From: Sinorhizobium americanum
Lineage (GTDB): Bacteria > Pseudomonadota > Alphaproteobacteria > Rhizobiales > Rhizobiaceae
NCBI RefSeq assembly: GCF_001651855.1
Contig: NZ_LNQC01000044.1
Span: forward strand, 124,001-188,000
Direction of reading: 5' to 3'
DNA length: 64,000 nt
Made by a program: the position numbers and the translations under genes. Under the pieces are notes generated by a model that saw only the letters and a program-made list of their open reading frames with translations, had not been told where the DNA came from and did not search any database. Below are positions 8,533 through 17,785 of this stretch, piece by piece (positions within the stretch are counted from its first letter, which is position 1; every line of letters begins with the position of its first letter).

Positions 8533-9897
8533 ATGAGCTACTCGTTCGATGAATTGAAAGAGGATGTTGCCGCCGGGCGCATCGACACGGTGCTCGCCTG
8601 CCAGGTGGACATGCAAGGCCGCCTGATGGGCAAGCGCTTTCACGCGCAGTATTTCGTCGATAGCGCCTGGAAGGAAACGCATAGCTGCAACTACCTGCTG
8701 GCGACCGACATCGAGATGGAGACCGTGCCCGGCTACAAGGCGACCAGTTGGGAGAAGGGCTACGGCGACTACACGATGAAGCCGGACCTTGCGACGCTTC
8801 GGCGCATTCCCTGGCTGGAAGGCACGGCGCTGGTTCTCTGCGACGTTCTCGATCACCATACGCACGAGGAAGTGCCGCATTCGCCGCGCGCCATCCTCAA
8901 GAAGCAGATCGCACGGCTCGAAGCCATGGGGCTGAAGGCCTTCATGGCGAGCGAGCTCGAATTCTTCCTGTTTGATCAGTCCTACGACGATGCGCGGCTC
9001 TCCGGCTACCGCGACCTGCAACTCGCCAGCGGCTACAACGAGGACTACCACATCTTCCAGACCACCAAGGAAGAGGATGTGATGCGGGCGATCCGCAACG
9101 GACTCCAGGGCGCCGACATTCCGGTCGAGAATTCCAAGGGCGAGGCGTCTGCCGGCCAGGAGGAGATCAACGTCCGCTATGCCGACGCGCTGACGATGGC
9201 CGACCGGCACGCCATCATCAAGAATAGCTGCAAGGAGATTGCCTGGTCGCGGGGCAAGGCGATCACCTTCCTTGCCAAGTGGAACTACTCCGCCGCCGGC
9301 TCGTCGTCGCACGTCCACCAGTCCCTCTGGAGCGTCGACGGCAAGACGCCGCTGTTCTACGACAAGGAGGGGCAATACGGCATGTCCGAGCTGATGCGGC
9401 AGTACGTGGCCGGGTTGCTCGCCCATGCGAGCGAGATCACCTATTTCCTGGCGCCCTACATCAATTCCTACAAGCGCTTCATGGCCGGGACCTTCGCGCC
9501 CACAAAGGCGATCTGGAGCAAGGACAACCGCACCGCCGGCTATCGCCTGTGCGGCGAAGACACCAAGGCGATCCGCATCGAATGCCGCGTCGGCGGCTCC
9601 GACCTCAACCCCTATCTCGCCTTCGCCGCCTTGCTCGCAGCCGGCATATCCGGCATCGAGAACAAGATGCAACTGGAGGCGCCCTTCGTCGGCGATGCCT
9701 ATCAGGGCAAGGAGGTGCGCGAAATTCCACACACGCTGCGGGCGGCGGCCGAAGCGTTGACGGGGTCGAAGATGCTGCGGGAGGCCTTCGGCGAAGAGGT
9801 CATCGACCACTATACCCGCGCCGCCCGGTGGGAGCAGGAGGAATACGACCGGCGTGTCACCGACTGGGAGGTCGCACGCGGGTTTGAGAGGGCTTAG
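8533..9897 (+). CDS. Glutamine synthetase-like gamma-glutamylamide/polyamine ligase
   Basis: 454 residues of the GS catalytic fold, ATP-dependent ligation of glutamate to an amine. Metal and glutamate-site residues are visible: E141 and E143 in SELEFF, E204 and E211 in 'SKGEASAGQEEINVRY', H260 in 'GSSSHVHQSL', and the 'NRTAGYR' segment. It resembles PuuA/GlnT-type proteins more than the housekeeping GlnA: the adenylylation-site region and length differ. The start MSYSFDELKE was chosen because the upstream part of the frame belongs to the repeat element. Together with the downstream dehydrogenases it probably starts a gamma-glutamylation pathway for an amine or amino alcohol. Confidence 0.87.
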   Translation: MSYSFDELKEDVAAGRIDTVLACQVDMQGRLMGKRFHAQYFVDSAWKETHSCNYLLATDIEMETVPGYKATSWEKGYGDYTMKPDLATLRRIPWLEGTALVLCDVLDHHTHEEVPHSPRAILKKQIARLEAMGLKAFMASELEFFLFDQSYDDARLSGYRDLQLASGYNEDYHIFQTTKEEDVMRAIRNGLQGADIPVENSKGEASAGQEEINVRYADALTMADRHAIIKNSCKEIAWSRGKAITFLAKWNYSAAGSSSHVHQSLWSVDGKTPLFYDKEGQYGMSELMRQYVAGLLAHASEITYFLAPYINSYKRFMAGTFAPTKAIWSKDNRTAGYRLCGEDTKAIRIECRVGGSDLNPYLAFAALLAAGISGIENKMQLEAPFVGDAYQGKEVREIPHTLRAAAEALTGSKMLREAFGEEVIDHYTRAARWEQEEYDRRVTDWEVARGFERA

Positions 9898-9912
9898 GTA
9901 TTTGCGGCTTTA

Positions 9913-10059
9913 CCCCTCCCCAACCCCTTCCCACGAGGGGGGGCTTTGCTGGCGTCACCGCCCTGCCCAAGCTCAGCGCCTCAACAGCTGGTACGCCTGA
10001 GCTATTGTTGGAAGGAAGTGCCGCGACCCCTCCCACTTGTGGCGAGGGGTTGGGAGGAG
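9913..10059. repeat. GC-rich inverted-repeat element between ligase and aldehyde dehydrogenase
   Basis: Imperfect arms of about 20 nt (9913-9934 CCCCTCCCCAACCCC... and 10039-10059 ...GAGGGGTTGGGAGGAG) enclose about 105 nt that hold a second, smaller inverted repeat AGCTCAG/CTGAGCT. The composition and layout differ from coding DNA on either side. It resembles intergenic mosaic repeats of rhizobia, but no second full copy is in this window. A transcript could form a long hairpin here, possibly reducing read-through. Confidence 0.6.
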
Positions 10060-10093
10060 TCTTTATTTTGAAAGCAGAAACAGGAAGACGATC

Positions 10094-11479
10094 ATGACGA
10101 TGATCAGATGCATTTCGCCGGTCAATGGCGAGGTCTATGCCGAGCGGCCGGCAATGCCGCTGGAGCTTGCCAGACAGGCGGTGGCGCAGGCGCGGCTGGC
10201 GCAGAAGAGCTGGTCGAAGCGGCCGCTCGACGAGCGCGTCAAGCTGGTGCTTGCCGGTGTGGCTCGTCTCAACGAGATGGTCGACGAGGTGGTGCCGGAA
10301 CTTGCCTGGCAGATGGGCCGGCCGGTCCGCTATGGTGGCGAGTTCAAGGGCTTCAACGAGCGCTCCAACTACGTCGCCTCGATCGCGGCCGACGCGCTGA
10401 AGCCGCTCATCGTCGAGGAGAGCGACCGTTTCGAGCGGCGCATCGAGCGCGAGCCGCATGGCGTCGTCTTCGTCATCGCGCCGTGGAACTATCCCTACAT
10501 GACGGCGATCAACACGGTGGCGCCGGCGCTGATGGCCGGCAATACGGTGATCCTCAAGCATGCCAGCCAGACGATCCTCGTCGGCGAGCGCATGGTGCGT
10601 GCCTTCGTCGAGGCGGGTGTGCCGGCCGATGTCTTCCAGAACCTTTTCCTCGACCATCAGACGACCGCGGCGCTGATTGCCGCGAACACCTTCGATTTCA
10701 TCAACTTCACCGGCTCGGTCGAGGGCGGGCGCTCGATCGAGCGCGCGGCGGCCGGCACCTTTACCGGCCTCGGCCTCGAGCTTGGCGGCAAGGATCCCGG
10801 CTACGTGATGGAGGACGCCGATCTCGATGCGGCTGTCGATACGTTGATGGACGGCGCCACCTACAATTCCGGCCAGTGCTGCTGCGGTATCGAGCGCATC
10901 TATGTGCACGAATCGCTCTATGACGCTTTCGTCGAGAAATCGGTCGCCTGGGTTTCCAACTACAAGCTCGGAAACCCGCTCGATCCGGAAACGACACTCG
11001 GGCCAATGGCGAATAAGCGGTTTGCGGCAACCGTCCGTAACCAGATCGCCGATGCCGTATCGAAGGGCGCCAGGGCGCTGATCGATCCGAAGCGTTTCCC
11101 TGAGGACGACGGCGGCGCCTATCTCGCGCCGGAGGTCCTCGTCGATGTCGATCACTCGATGGAGTTCATGCGCGAGGAAACCTTCGGGCCGGCGGTCGGC
11201 ATCATGAAGGTGAAGAGCGACGCCGAGGCGATCGAACTGATGAACGACAGCCAGTATGGTCTTACCGCATCGCTCTGGACCAAAGATGCCGAGCGCGCCG
11301 CAAGCATCGGCCGCGAGCTTGAGACCGGCACGGTCTTCATGAACCGCGCCGACTATCTCGACCCGGCACTTTGCTGGACCGGCGTCAAGGAGACAGGTCG
11401 CGGCGGCTCGCTGTCAATGCTCGGCTTCCACAATCTCACCCGTCCGAAATCCTTCCATCTGAAGAAAGTCACAGCATGA
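10094..11479 (+). CDS. NAD(P)-dependent aldehyde dehydrogenase
   Basis: 461 residues, starting MTMIRCISPVNGE behind CAGGAAGACG. The Rossmann and catalytic landmarks are 'VIAPWNYPYMTAINTVAPAL' (about 128-146), 'NFTGSVEGGRS' (204-214), the general-base glutamate E229 in LELGG, and the nucleophile in GQCC (C263). It oxidises an aldehyde to the acid. Its gene overlaps the alcohol dehydrogenase gene in an ATGA junction, so the two enzymes are made together and probably act in sequence (alcohol to aldehyde to acid). Confidence 0.92.
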   Translation: MTMIRCISPVNGEVYAERPAMPLELARQAVAQARLAQKSWSKRPLDERVKLVLAGVARLNEMVDEVVPELAWQMGRPVRYGGEFKGFNERSNYVASIAADALKPLIVEESDRFERRIEREPHGVVFVIAPWNYPYMTAINTVAPALMAGNTVILKHASQTILVGERMVRAFVEAGVPADVFQNLFLDHQTTAALIAANTFDFINFTGSVEGGRSIERAAAGTFTGLGLELGGKDPGYVMEDADLDAAVDTLMDGATYNSGQCCCGIERIYVHESLYDAFVEKSVAWVSNYKLGNPLDPETTLGPMANKRFAATVRNQIADAVSKGARALIDPKRFPEDDGGAYLAPEVLVDVDHSMEFMREETFGPAVGIMKVKSDAEAIELMNDSQYGLTASLWTKDAERAASIGRELETGTVFMNRADYLDPALCWTGVKETGRGGSLSMLGFHNLTRPKSFHLKKVTA

Positions 11480-12621
11480 CGATCACCGCCAACTGGAGCT
11501 ATCCGACCGCCGTCAAGTTCGGAGCCGGCCGCATCAAGGAGCTTGCCGACCATTGCAAGGCCGCCGGCATGAAGAAGCCGCTGCTGATCACCGACCGCGG
11601 GCTTGCGTCGATGCCGATCACGCAGAACGCGCTCGATATTCTGGAAGCTGCTGGCCTTGGGCGTGCCCTCTTCGCCGAGGTCGACCCGAACCCGAACGAC
11701 GTCAATCTCGAGGCCGGGATCAAGGCCTTCAAGGATGGCGGCCATGACGGTGTCGTCGCCTTCGGCGGCGGCTCTGGCCTGGATCTCGGCAAATGCGTGG
11801 CCTTCATGGCCGGCCAGACCCGGCCGGTCTGGGACTTCGAGGATATCGGCGACTGGTGGACGCGCGCCAGCGTCGATGGCATCGCACCGATCGTCGCCGT
11901 GCCGACGACGGCTGGCACCGGCTCCGAAGTGGGCCGCGCCAGCGTCATCACCAATTCGGCGAGCCACGTGAAGAAGGTGATCTTCCACCCGAAATTCCTG
12001 CCGGCCGTGACGATCTGCGACCCGGAACTGACGGTCGGCATGCCGAAGGTCATCACCGCCGGCACCGGCATGGACGCCTTTGCCCATTGCCTGGAGGCCT
12101 ATTCCTCGCCCTTCTATCATCCGATGTCGGCAGGCATCGCGCTCGAAGGCATGCGGCTTGTCAAGGAATACCTGCCGCGCGCCTACAAGGACGGCACGGA
12201 CATCGAGGCGCGCGCCAATATGATGAGCGCGGCGGCGATGGGCGCGGTCGCATTCCAGAAGGGGCTCGGGGCGATCCACTCGCTTTCGCACCCGGTCGGC
12301 GCGATCTACAACACCCATCATGGGATGACGAATGCCGTGGTGATGCCGCCGGTGCTGCGCTTCAACCGGCCAGCGATCGAGGAGAAGATCGCGCGGGCGG
12401 CCGCCTATCTCGGCATCGCCGGCGGCTTCGACGGCTTCTATGACTATGTGCTGCAACTGCGCGAGGAACTCGGCGTGCCGGACAAGCTCTCTGCACTCGG
12501 GGTCGGCACTGATCGAGTCGGCGAGATGGCGGAGATGGCGATCGCCGACCCGACCGCCGGCGGCAATCCGGTGGAACTGACGCTCGACGCTGCAAAGAAG
12601 CTCTTTGCCGAGTGCATCTGA
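11476..12621 (+). CDS. Iron-type (group III) alcohol dehydrogenase
   Basis: 381 residues. Nucleotide-binding motifs 'FGGGSGLDLGK' (96-106) and 'PTTAGTGSEVGR' (143-154) are present, as are the metal ligands expected for the family: D200 and H204 in 'GTGMDAFAHCLEA', H268/H272 in 'IHSLSHPVG', and H281/H282 in 'NTHHGMTN'. It should oxidise an alcohol with NAD. Its presence beside a gamma-glutamyl ligase is what points to an amino alcohol rather than a diamine as substrate. A strong terminator follows, marking the end of the transcription unit. Confidence 0.92.
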   Translation: MTITANWSYPTAVKFGAGRIKELADHCKAAGMKKPLLITDRGLASMPITQNALDILEAAGLGRALFAEVDPNPNDVNLEAGIKAFKDGGHDGVVAFGGGSGLDLGKCVAFMAGQTRPVWDFEDIGDWWTRASVDGIAPIVAVPTTAGTGSEVGRASVITNSASHVKKVIFHPKFLPAVTICDPELTVGMPKVITAGTGMDAFAHCLEAYSSPFYHPMSAGIALEGMRLVKEYLPRAYKDGTDIEARANMMSAAAMGAVAFQKGLGAIHSLSHPVGAIYNTHHGMTNAVVMPPVLRFNRPAIEEKIARAAAYLGIAGGFDGFYDYVLQLREELGVPDKLSALGVGTDRVGEMAEMAIADPTAGGNPVELTLDAAKKLFAECI

Positions 12622-12644
12622 GCCATCGCATTAATTTTTTCGAG

Positions 12645-12676
12645 GCCCGGGAATCGTTGATTTCCCGGGCTTTTTT
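12645..12676 (+). terminator. Rho-independent terminator after the alcohol dehydrogenase
   Basis: Stem GCCCGGGAA / TTCCCGGGC with an 8-nt loop, followed by six T. It closes the catabolic gene set. Confidence 0.92.
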
Positions 12677-12822
12677 ATCGGAAAGCCGCAAGCCGTCGGC
12701 GGCGCCGGTTAATCTTTGCCAGCCAAAATTTCCATTTTGTTAACCATCTTCTGAAAGGTTCTGTTAACCGAACCTGCACCTGAGCCCAAGGCGACGGGGC
12801 ACTGAGAGAATGAGGTGACGAG

Positions 12823-13536
12823 ATGGCGGTCATTACTTTGGCCAATGCAAAGGGCGGCGCCGGCAAGACGACGGCTGCCCTGATCCTGGCGTCGGAACTG
12901 GCCAGGCAGGGCAACCGCGTGGTGATCCTGGATGCGGATCCGCAGCGGTGGATCACCAGCTGGTCGGAAGTCTCCGGCTACATCGCCAATCTCGAGGTGA
13001 TCTCGCACATTACGCCCGCCTCGTTGCCCTGCCATATCCGCGAACTGAAAGACGAGGCAGATTACATCGTGGTCGATCTTGCCGGTGCCAGGGACGCGAT
13101 CGTCGCGCTGGCACTCGGGCTTTCAGATCAGGTGCTGATCCCGGTGCAGGGTTGTGCCATGGACGCGCGCGGCGCAGTCCAAATCCTGGAGCTCATTCGC
13201 CAGATCGAACAGAAGGCCAGGGTGCGCATCAACCACTCGGTGGTCCTGACGCGCGTCAACTCCCTAGTGACGACGCGGGCGCTGCAGGCGATCAAGGCGC
13301 TGCTCGCCTCGCGCGGCGTTTCTGTCCTCGACACGCCGATTATCGAACGCGCCGCCTATCGGGAGATCTTCGAACTGGGCGGCACCTTGCAGACCATGGA
13401 CCCAAACCGCGTCAGCAATCTCGACAAGGCGCGCGAAAACGCATTCGCGCTCGCCAGCGAGGTGCAAAGCCTGCTGCCGGTAACGCCACGCCGTGCCCTT
13501 ATGTCTCGCTTGCGCTCCTTGCCGCGGGCAGCTTAA
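12823..13536 (+). CDS. ParA/MinD-type ATPase without a ParB partner
   Basis: 237 residues. Deviant Walker A 'KGGAGKTT' at 10-17 after the strand MAVITLANA, and '[11 protein letters not shown]' as the following strand and switch region. It resembles VirC1/RepA-type ParA ATPases but is shorter than the chromosome or plasmid partition proteins, and no parB or centromere-like array is seen next to it. It is flanked by a terminator upstream and a RIME-like element downstream, so it is probably transcribed alone. TGTTAACC occurs twice (12738-12745 and 12762-12769) in its leader. Cargo unknown. Confidence 0.85.
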   Translation: MAVITLANAKGGAGKTTAALILASELARQGNRVVILDADPQRWITSWSEVSGYIANLEVISHITPASLPCHIRELKDEADYIVVDLAGARDAIVALALGLSDQVLIPVQGCAMDARGAVQILELIRQIEQKARVRINHSVVLTRVNSLVTTRALQAIKALLASRGVSVLDTPIIERAAYREIFELGGTLQTMDPNRVSNLDKARENAFALASEVQSLLPVTPRRALMSRLRSLPRAA

Positions 13537-13582
13537 ACGCCACTCCGCCCCGATTGCCTCCCAAGGCCGACCGGAACTGACA

Positions 13583-13687
13583 TACAGCGCCGCGCGTCTT
13601 ATCAGACGCGCAAAGGTGGCTGTAGCACTTTGATTTGCTGAATGTCTTTGTCCTTAAATCGAGGTCGGTTTAAGGAGACATGCAGTA
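13583..13687 (+). repeat. RIME-like intergenic element, copy 2
   Basis: About 105 bp, same two-palindrome layout as the copies near 8.4 and 62.5 kb: left palindrome around GCGCGTCTTATCAGACGCGC, then CTGTAGCACTTTGATTTGCT, then the TCCTTAAA/TTTAAGGA palindrome. It lies between the convergent 3' ends of the ParA-like gene and the FAD oxidoreductase gene. Confidence 0.85.
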
Positions 13688-13712
13688 GGTCGTTCCGGTC
13701 GAAATCCTTCCG

Positions 13713-15002
13713 TCAGAACCGCCTGTCTATGAAATGCTTGGCCTGGGCGCCGGCGTGGTAGAAGGCGGATTTCACGTTCCGCCAGGGATCCGGCGTGATC
13801 GGGGTCTCGGCGAGCGGGATCGCCGAGACGTCGCCCGTGACATGCCGGGCAAGGGCGCGGCCGAAGACCGTGCCGGGGGCGATGCCGCGGCCGTTGTAGC
13901 CGCTGACGGAAACGACATTCGGCGCCAGCGCGTGCATGACCGGCAGGTGATTGGTGGTCATGCCGATCCGGCCGTCCCACCAATATTCGAAGCGGAAATC
14001 GCCGATATAGGGGAAGAGCTTGCGCACGGAGCGCGCCGCGAAGGCGCGATGCGTCCCCGCGGCCATCGCGTCGAGGCGGCCGATCGAGCCGAAGATCAAC
14101 CGGTTCTGCCGGTCCATGCGGAACGAGGTCATGACGAGGCCCGTGTCCCAGCCGCCCTTGCGCTCGGGGAGAATTCGGCCGGCGACATCGTGCGGCAGCG
14201 GATTGGTCGCGAATTGAAAATAGGGAAGGACCGTGAGTTCCTGCGTCTGTGTCCTCCAGGGCGCGCCGTCTATGAGCGCGCCATAGGCCTCGGTAGCGAC
14301 GATGACATGCCGAGCGGTCAACGTGCCGCGACCGGCCCAAAGCTTCCAGACGTCGCCGCTGCGCTCGGCGGCAACCAGCGGCGTTTCCGTGAAGATCTGG
14401 GCACCTGCCTTCAGCGCTGCCCGGGCCAGCCCGCGCGCATAGGCGAGCGGCTGGATCGTGCCGGCCCGCCGGTCGAGCAATGCGCCAGTGAAGCCTTCGG
14501 CGCCTGAAAGCATCCTGGCCTTTTCCGCCGGAAGCGCCTCAACGGGGGCGCCCAGCTTCCGCCATTGCGCTTCGCGCTCGGTGATCTCTTTGAGCCCTTC
14601 CGGCCCGACCGCCATGTGCAGCGTTCCGTTGCGGACCGCCTCGCACTCAATGCGATGACGCTCGACAAGATCGTAGACAAGCGATGGGCCGTGGCCGAGC
14701 TCATTCAGCAGGCGGCCGCCGGCTTGAGCACCGAGAGTGGCGAGAAGATCGTCCGGCTTCACCCACATGCCGGCATTGACCAGGCCGACATTGCGGCCGG
14801 AGCCGCCGTAGCCGATCATGCGCGCCTCGATCACCACGGCCTTGACGCCCATTTCGGCGAGGTGAAGGGCGGCCGAGAGTCCGGTGAAGCCTCCGCCGAT
14901 GATCGCCACATCCGCAGCTATATCACCGCCGAGACGGCCTGTTTCGGGTGCGGCTGGAGCCGTTGCATGCCAGAGATTGGGAAGAGGGCGCTCCATCGCC
15001 AT
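13713..15002 (-). CDS. FAD-dependent oxidoreductase of the DAO family (PuuB-like)
   Basis: About 429 residues with an N-terminal dinucleotide-binding motif 'VAIIGGGFTGLSAALHLAE' and 'GGSGRNVGLVNAGMW' next to it. The best resemblance is to gamma-glutamylputrescine oxidoreductase (PuuB) and related amine oxidases. I start at MAMERPLPNLW (15002, AAAGGA upstream); an ATG at 15074 lengthens the protein by 24 residues but has no ribosome site. A PuuB-like enzyme within 4 kb of a PuuA-like ligase is suggestive, but it is on the other strand and separated by the ParA gene, so a shared pathway is not proven. Confidence 0.85.
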   Translation of the reverse strand: MAMERPLPNLWHATAPAAPETGRLGGDIAADVAIIGGGFTGLSAALHLAEMGVKAVVIEARMIGYGGSGRNVGLVNAGMWVKPDDLLATLGAQAGGRLLNELGHGPSLVYDLVERHRIECEAVRNGTLHMAVGPEGLKEITEREAQWRKLGAPVEALPAEKARMLSGAEGFTGALLDRRAGTIQPLAYARGLARAALKAGAQIFTETPLVAAERSGDVWKLWAGRGTLTARHVIVATEAYGALIDGAPWRTQTQELTVLPYFQFATNPLPHDVAGRILPERKGGWDTGLVMTSFRMDRQNRLIFGSIGRLDAMAAGTHRAFAARSVRKLFPYIGDFRFEYWWDGRIGMTTNHLPVMHALAPNVVSVSGYNGRGIAPGTVFGRALARHVTGDVSAIPLAETPITPDPWRNVKSAFYHAGAQAKHFIDRRF

Positions 15003-15176
15003 TGCGGGCCATTCCTTTGCGGTAATCGAGGGATTCTTTGCCTTTGATAGAACCATCGCGGCAAAGTTCTTCATGACAATGTTTCATTAAGTCATGAAGA
15101 CCAACAATGCCGGGCAAAGTGAAAGAGGCGGCGACCCCTCGCGCGGCTCCGCCTCACCTGTGGTGGGGGCGAACTC

Positions 15177-16598
15177 TTAATAAGGAGTCAAAACATCTGC
15201 TGAGTCGGCTGAAATCGGCGCCCCCGGCTCGTCGACGAATTCCACAGTCACACCAGGGCTCACCATCTTTCCAAGTTCGGTCGCGTCCCAGTTGGTCAGG
15301 CGGATACAGCCGTGGCTCTGGGTCTTGCCGATCTTCGAAGGATCGGGCGTGCCGTGAATGCCGTAGGTCGGCCTCGATAGCGCAATCCAGACGGTGCCTA
15401 CCGGGCCGTTCGGTCCCGGCTGCAGCGTCAGGATCTTGTTGTTGGCGCCCTGCTGGAAGTTGATCTTCGGATTGTAAGTGTAACCCGGATTGAAGGCGAT
15501 CCGCTCGACCGAGACCGTGCCCGACGGTGAAGGCGTATCAGCCGAACCGATGGTGGCGGGGTAGGCGGCGATGAGCTTGCCGGCATCGTCATAGGCGAAC
15601 ACCTGCTTGCGCCCCTTGTCGGCGATGATCCGTGCCACCTTTCCGGACTTGTTCGCTCCGGGATTGATGACCTTGATCGTTGTGCCCGGGATGGAGAAGT
15701 CGACGCCCGGATTAAGCTCGCGCAGGTAGTTCTCGTCCATATGGAATTTCTCGCCGAGCATCTCGGCGGTGGACGTGAAGGAAAGATGCGGAAGCTGCGC
15801 CTTGTGGGCATAGTCTTCGGGGATGGCAGCGACATAGGGGCCGGCTGCGTCGGCGGCGGTGATCGTGTAGGTGGTGATCGGAAGGCCGCCATTGAAGCGC
15901 AGCCGTTCAAGAATGTCTTCGGTGTTGTTGGGGTCGAGTTTTTCGCCGGTCGCCTGCTGCCAGGCCTCAATCGCCTTGGTGACGTTGGAACCCATTTTGC
16001 CGTCGATGACCCCGGGCGAGAAGCCTTCGCGGTCGAGGAAGACTTGAAGGGCGGTGATTTCGGCGCGCGATTTGCCCTTCATTTCGATCGCCGGCGGCAT
16101 CGGTTGGCCCAAAGGATCCTGGTACTGCGGATCGTAGGCGGCCTGTTCCTCGCTGAGTGATGGAAGGCTGTTCGGCAGTTCCTCGCGTTCGACCGGGGCA
16201 GGGGTCGCGTCGCGATAGTCGGGAACGGTGCCGGTGTATTCACCGGGCTCGGAATAGCCGTAGCCGCGCTCGCGCTCGTTGGAATAGCCGTCGTCGCCGT
16301 ATTGGCGGCGGCGCACGTCGTAGCCGTCATTCGGCACGACGGTGGCGACGACGTTGCCCCAGGGATCCACAAGCACCGTGCGGCCGCGGCGGTCGCGCAC
16401 CGCCTGAACCTCGTCCGGCCCGGGCACATAGTCCAGAATATCGCCCTCGGGAGTAACCAGCATCACATCGCCGCCTCCCCAATAGCCGCCGTAGCCATCC
16501 TGGGCGCGGGCGGGCACGAGCTCCACGGCCAGAAGGCCGAGTGCGGCGAGAAGCGAAAGGCCGGTGCGGGTCGCTGACAAGTTGGAACCTGTTTTCAT
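15177..16598 (-). CDS. Periplasmic L,D-transpeptidase with peptidoglycan-binding domain
   Basis: 473 residues. Signal peptide at 1-33 (ending LVPARA), a Tyr/Gly/Arg-rich low-complexity stretch, a PG_binding_1 domain (about 170-225, 'ALQVFLDREGFSPGVIDGKMG'), a LysM-like stretch ('FHMDENYLRELNPGVDFSIPG') and a C-terminal YkuD catalytic domain with 'HGTPDPSKIG' and the SHGCIRL nucleophile motif (C431). It would make 3-3 cross-links in peptidoglycan or attach proteins to it, and Rhizobiales use many such enzymes for polar growth. The alternative start at 16622 adds 8 residues before the signal sequence. Confidence 0.9.
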   Translation of the reverse strand: MKTGSNLSATRTGLSLLAALGLLAVELVPARAQDGYGGYWGGGDVMLVTPEGDILDYVPGPDEVQAVRDRRGRTVLVDPWGNVVATVVPNDGYDVRRRQYGDDGYSNERERGYGYSEPGEYTGTVPDYRDATPAPVEREELPNSLPSLSEEQAAYDPQYQDPLGQPMPPAIEMKGKSRAEITALQVFLDREGFSPGVIDGKMGSNVTKAIEAWQQATGEKLDPNNTEDILERLRFNGGLPITTYTITAADAAGPYVAAIPEDYAHKAQLPHLSFTSTAEMLGEKFHMDENYLRELNPGVDFSIPGTTIKVINPGANKSGKVARIIADKGRKQVFAYDDAGKLIAAYPATIGSADTPSPSGTVSVERIAFNPGYTYNPKINFQQGANNKILTLQPGPNGPVGTVWIALSRPTYGIHGTPDPSKIGKTQSHGCIRLTNWDATELGKMVSPGVTVEFVDEPGAPISADSADVLTPY

Positions 16599-16882
16599 GG
16601 TGGCTGCTTTGCGGCGGTACATACCGATTCCGACGTTAATGTGAAAAAAGTGAATTCATCATGAACGATCCCTTAAATCTAATTAGGCGAGCCTCCGAGC
16701 CGTTGCAACACCCGACCTCTGTCGGAAGACCGGAATCACCTGGCGAGCCATTGAATTCATAACGTTTTTCCTCCCGGAAGGTTCAATACGAAAGAGCGGC
16801 CACCTCAGCGGGACGACTGCGCTATCATGCGTTCACGATCCGTGATTCTGGGTGCGGGCAGGAGGCGAGAATAGAGACCATC

Positions 16883-17713
16883 TTGAGTGCCTATCACGGC
16901 AGGGAGAGCCATCTCCTGTTCGACCGCTCCTCGGCGCTCGACATTGCCGCTTTCCTTACGGACGGCATCGATCTGTCGCCGGGAGCGGCGATTCCCTCCG
17001 ACGGCGACCCGCGGATCGACCGGGCTCTGGCCGGGTTTCTTTTCACCTGCGGCCCCGACCACATCCGTCATCCGGAGCCGGTTGCGGGACGTGACGATCA
17101 GGTATGCTATCCGTTGCACGGGTCGCTCGCCGGTACGGCGGTCAGCTGGACGGAGATGTCGGCCGATGGCTTGCGCTGCTCGGCGCTCACGGAAGTCGAT
17201 CTTGCCTGCGGTGGCAGGGCGGCGATCGAGCGTGTCTGGCAGGTCCACGGGAATGGGCGCGGTGTGATGCTCAAGGACCGCGTCGTCAATATCGGCGCGT
17301 CCGCCTTCGCGCCGATGATGATGTACCACATGAACATCGGCGGCCGGCTGCTTGGCGATGAAACGCGGATTGACAGTGCCTCGGTGGAGGGCGGGTCGCT
17401 TGCCTGGCGGTTCGGGGAAGGCGAGAGCGCGCATTTCTGCCGGACCGCGGTCGCCGGCGAAGACCCCTGGGCGGAGGTTTCGCTCTCTTCGCTGCCCGGG
17501 CTTCAAGGGCGCGCCTTGCATGTGCGGTTCCTGACCGACACTCTGCCTTTCCTGCAGATGTGGCGCTGTCAACGCGGCGGCGCCAATGTCGTCAGCATCG
17601 AGCCGGCATCGCACCGAATTGCCAAGCGGGTTGAACTCTCGGCCGCCGGCGAGCTCGATCTGCTTGAGCCGGGACAGTTACGCGATTACGCGCTTGCCTT
17701 CGGCGTCGTCTGA
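16883..17713 (+). CDS. DUF4432 (aldose 1-epimerase-like) protein
   Basis: 276 residues beginning at a TTG codon; no better ATG is in frame upstream. The sequence 'GFLFTCGPDHIRHPEP' and 'NIGGRLLGDETRID' fits the galactose-mutarotase-like DUF4432 family, whose members have a beta-sandwich fold and are thought to act on sugars or sugar derivatives. No substrate can be assigned. It is divergent from the L,D-transpeptidase gene and is followed by the small DUF442 gene. Confidence 0.72.
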   Translation: MSAYHGRESHLLFDRSSALDIAAFLTDGIDLSPGAAIPSDGDPRIDRALAGFLFTCGPDHIRHPEPVAGRDDQVCYPLHGSLAGTAVSWTEMSADGLRCSALTEVDLACGGRAAIERVWQVHGNGRGVMLKDRVVNIGASAFAPMMMYHMNIGGRLLGDETRIDSASVEGGSLAWRFGEGESAHFCRTAVAGEDPWAEVSLSSLPGLQGRALHVRFLTDTLPFLQMWRCQRGGANVVSIEPASHRIAKRVELSAAGELDLLEPGQLRDYALAFGVV

Positions 17714-17785
17714 AATCGCTTCGCGATTGACGCCGGCGGGCGTGCGGCCTACACCAAGGCAACGCAGTCTTGAGGAAGCGACATC

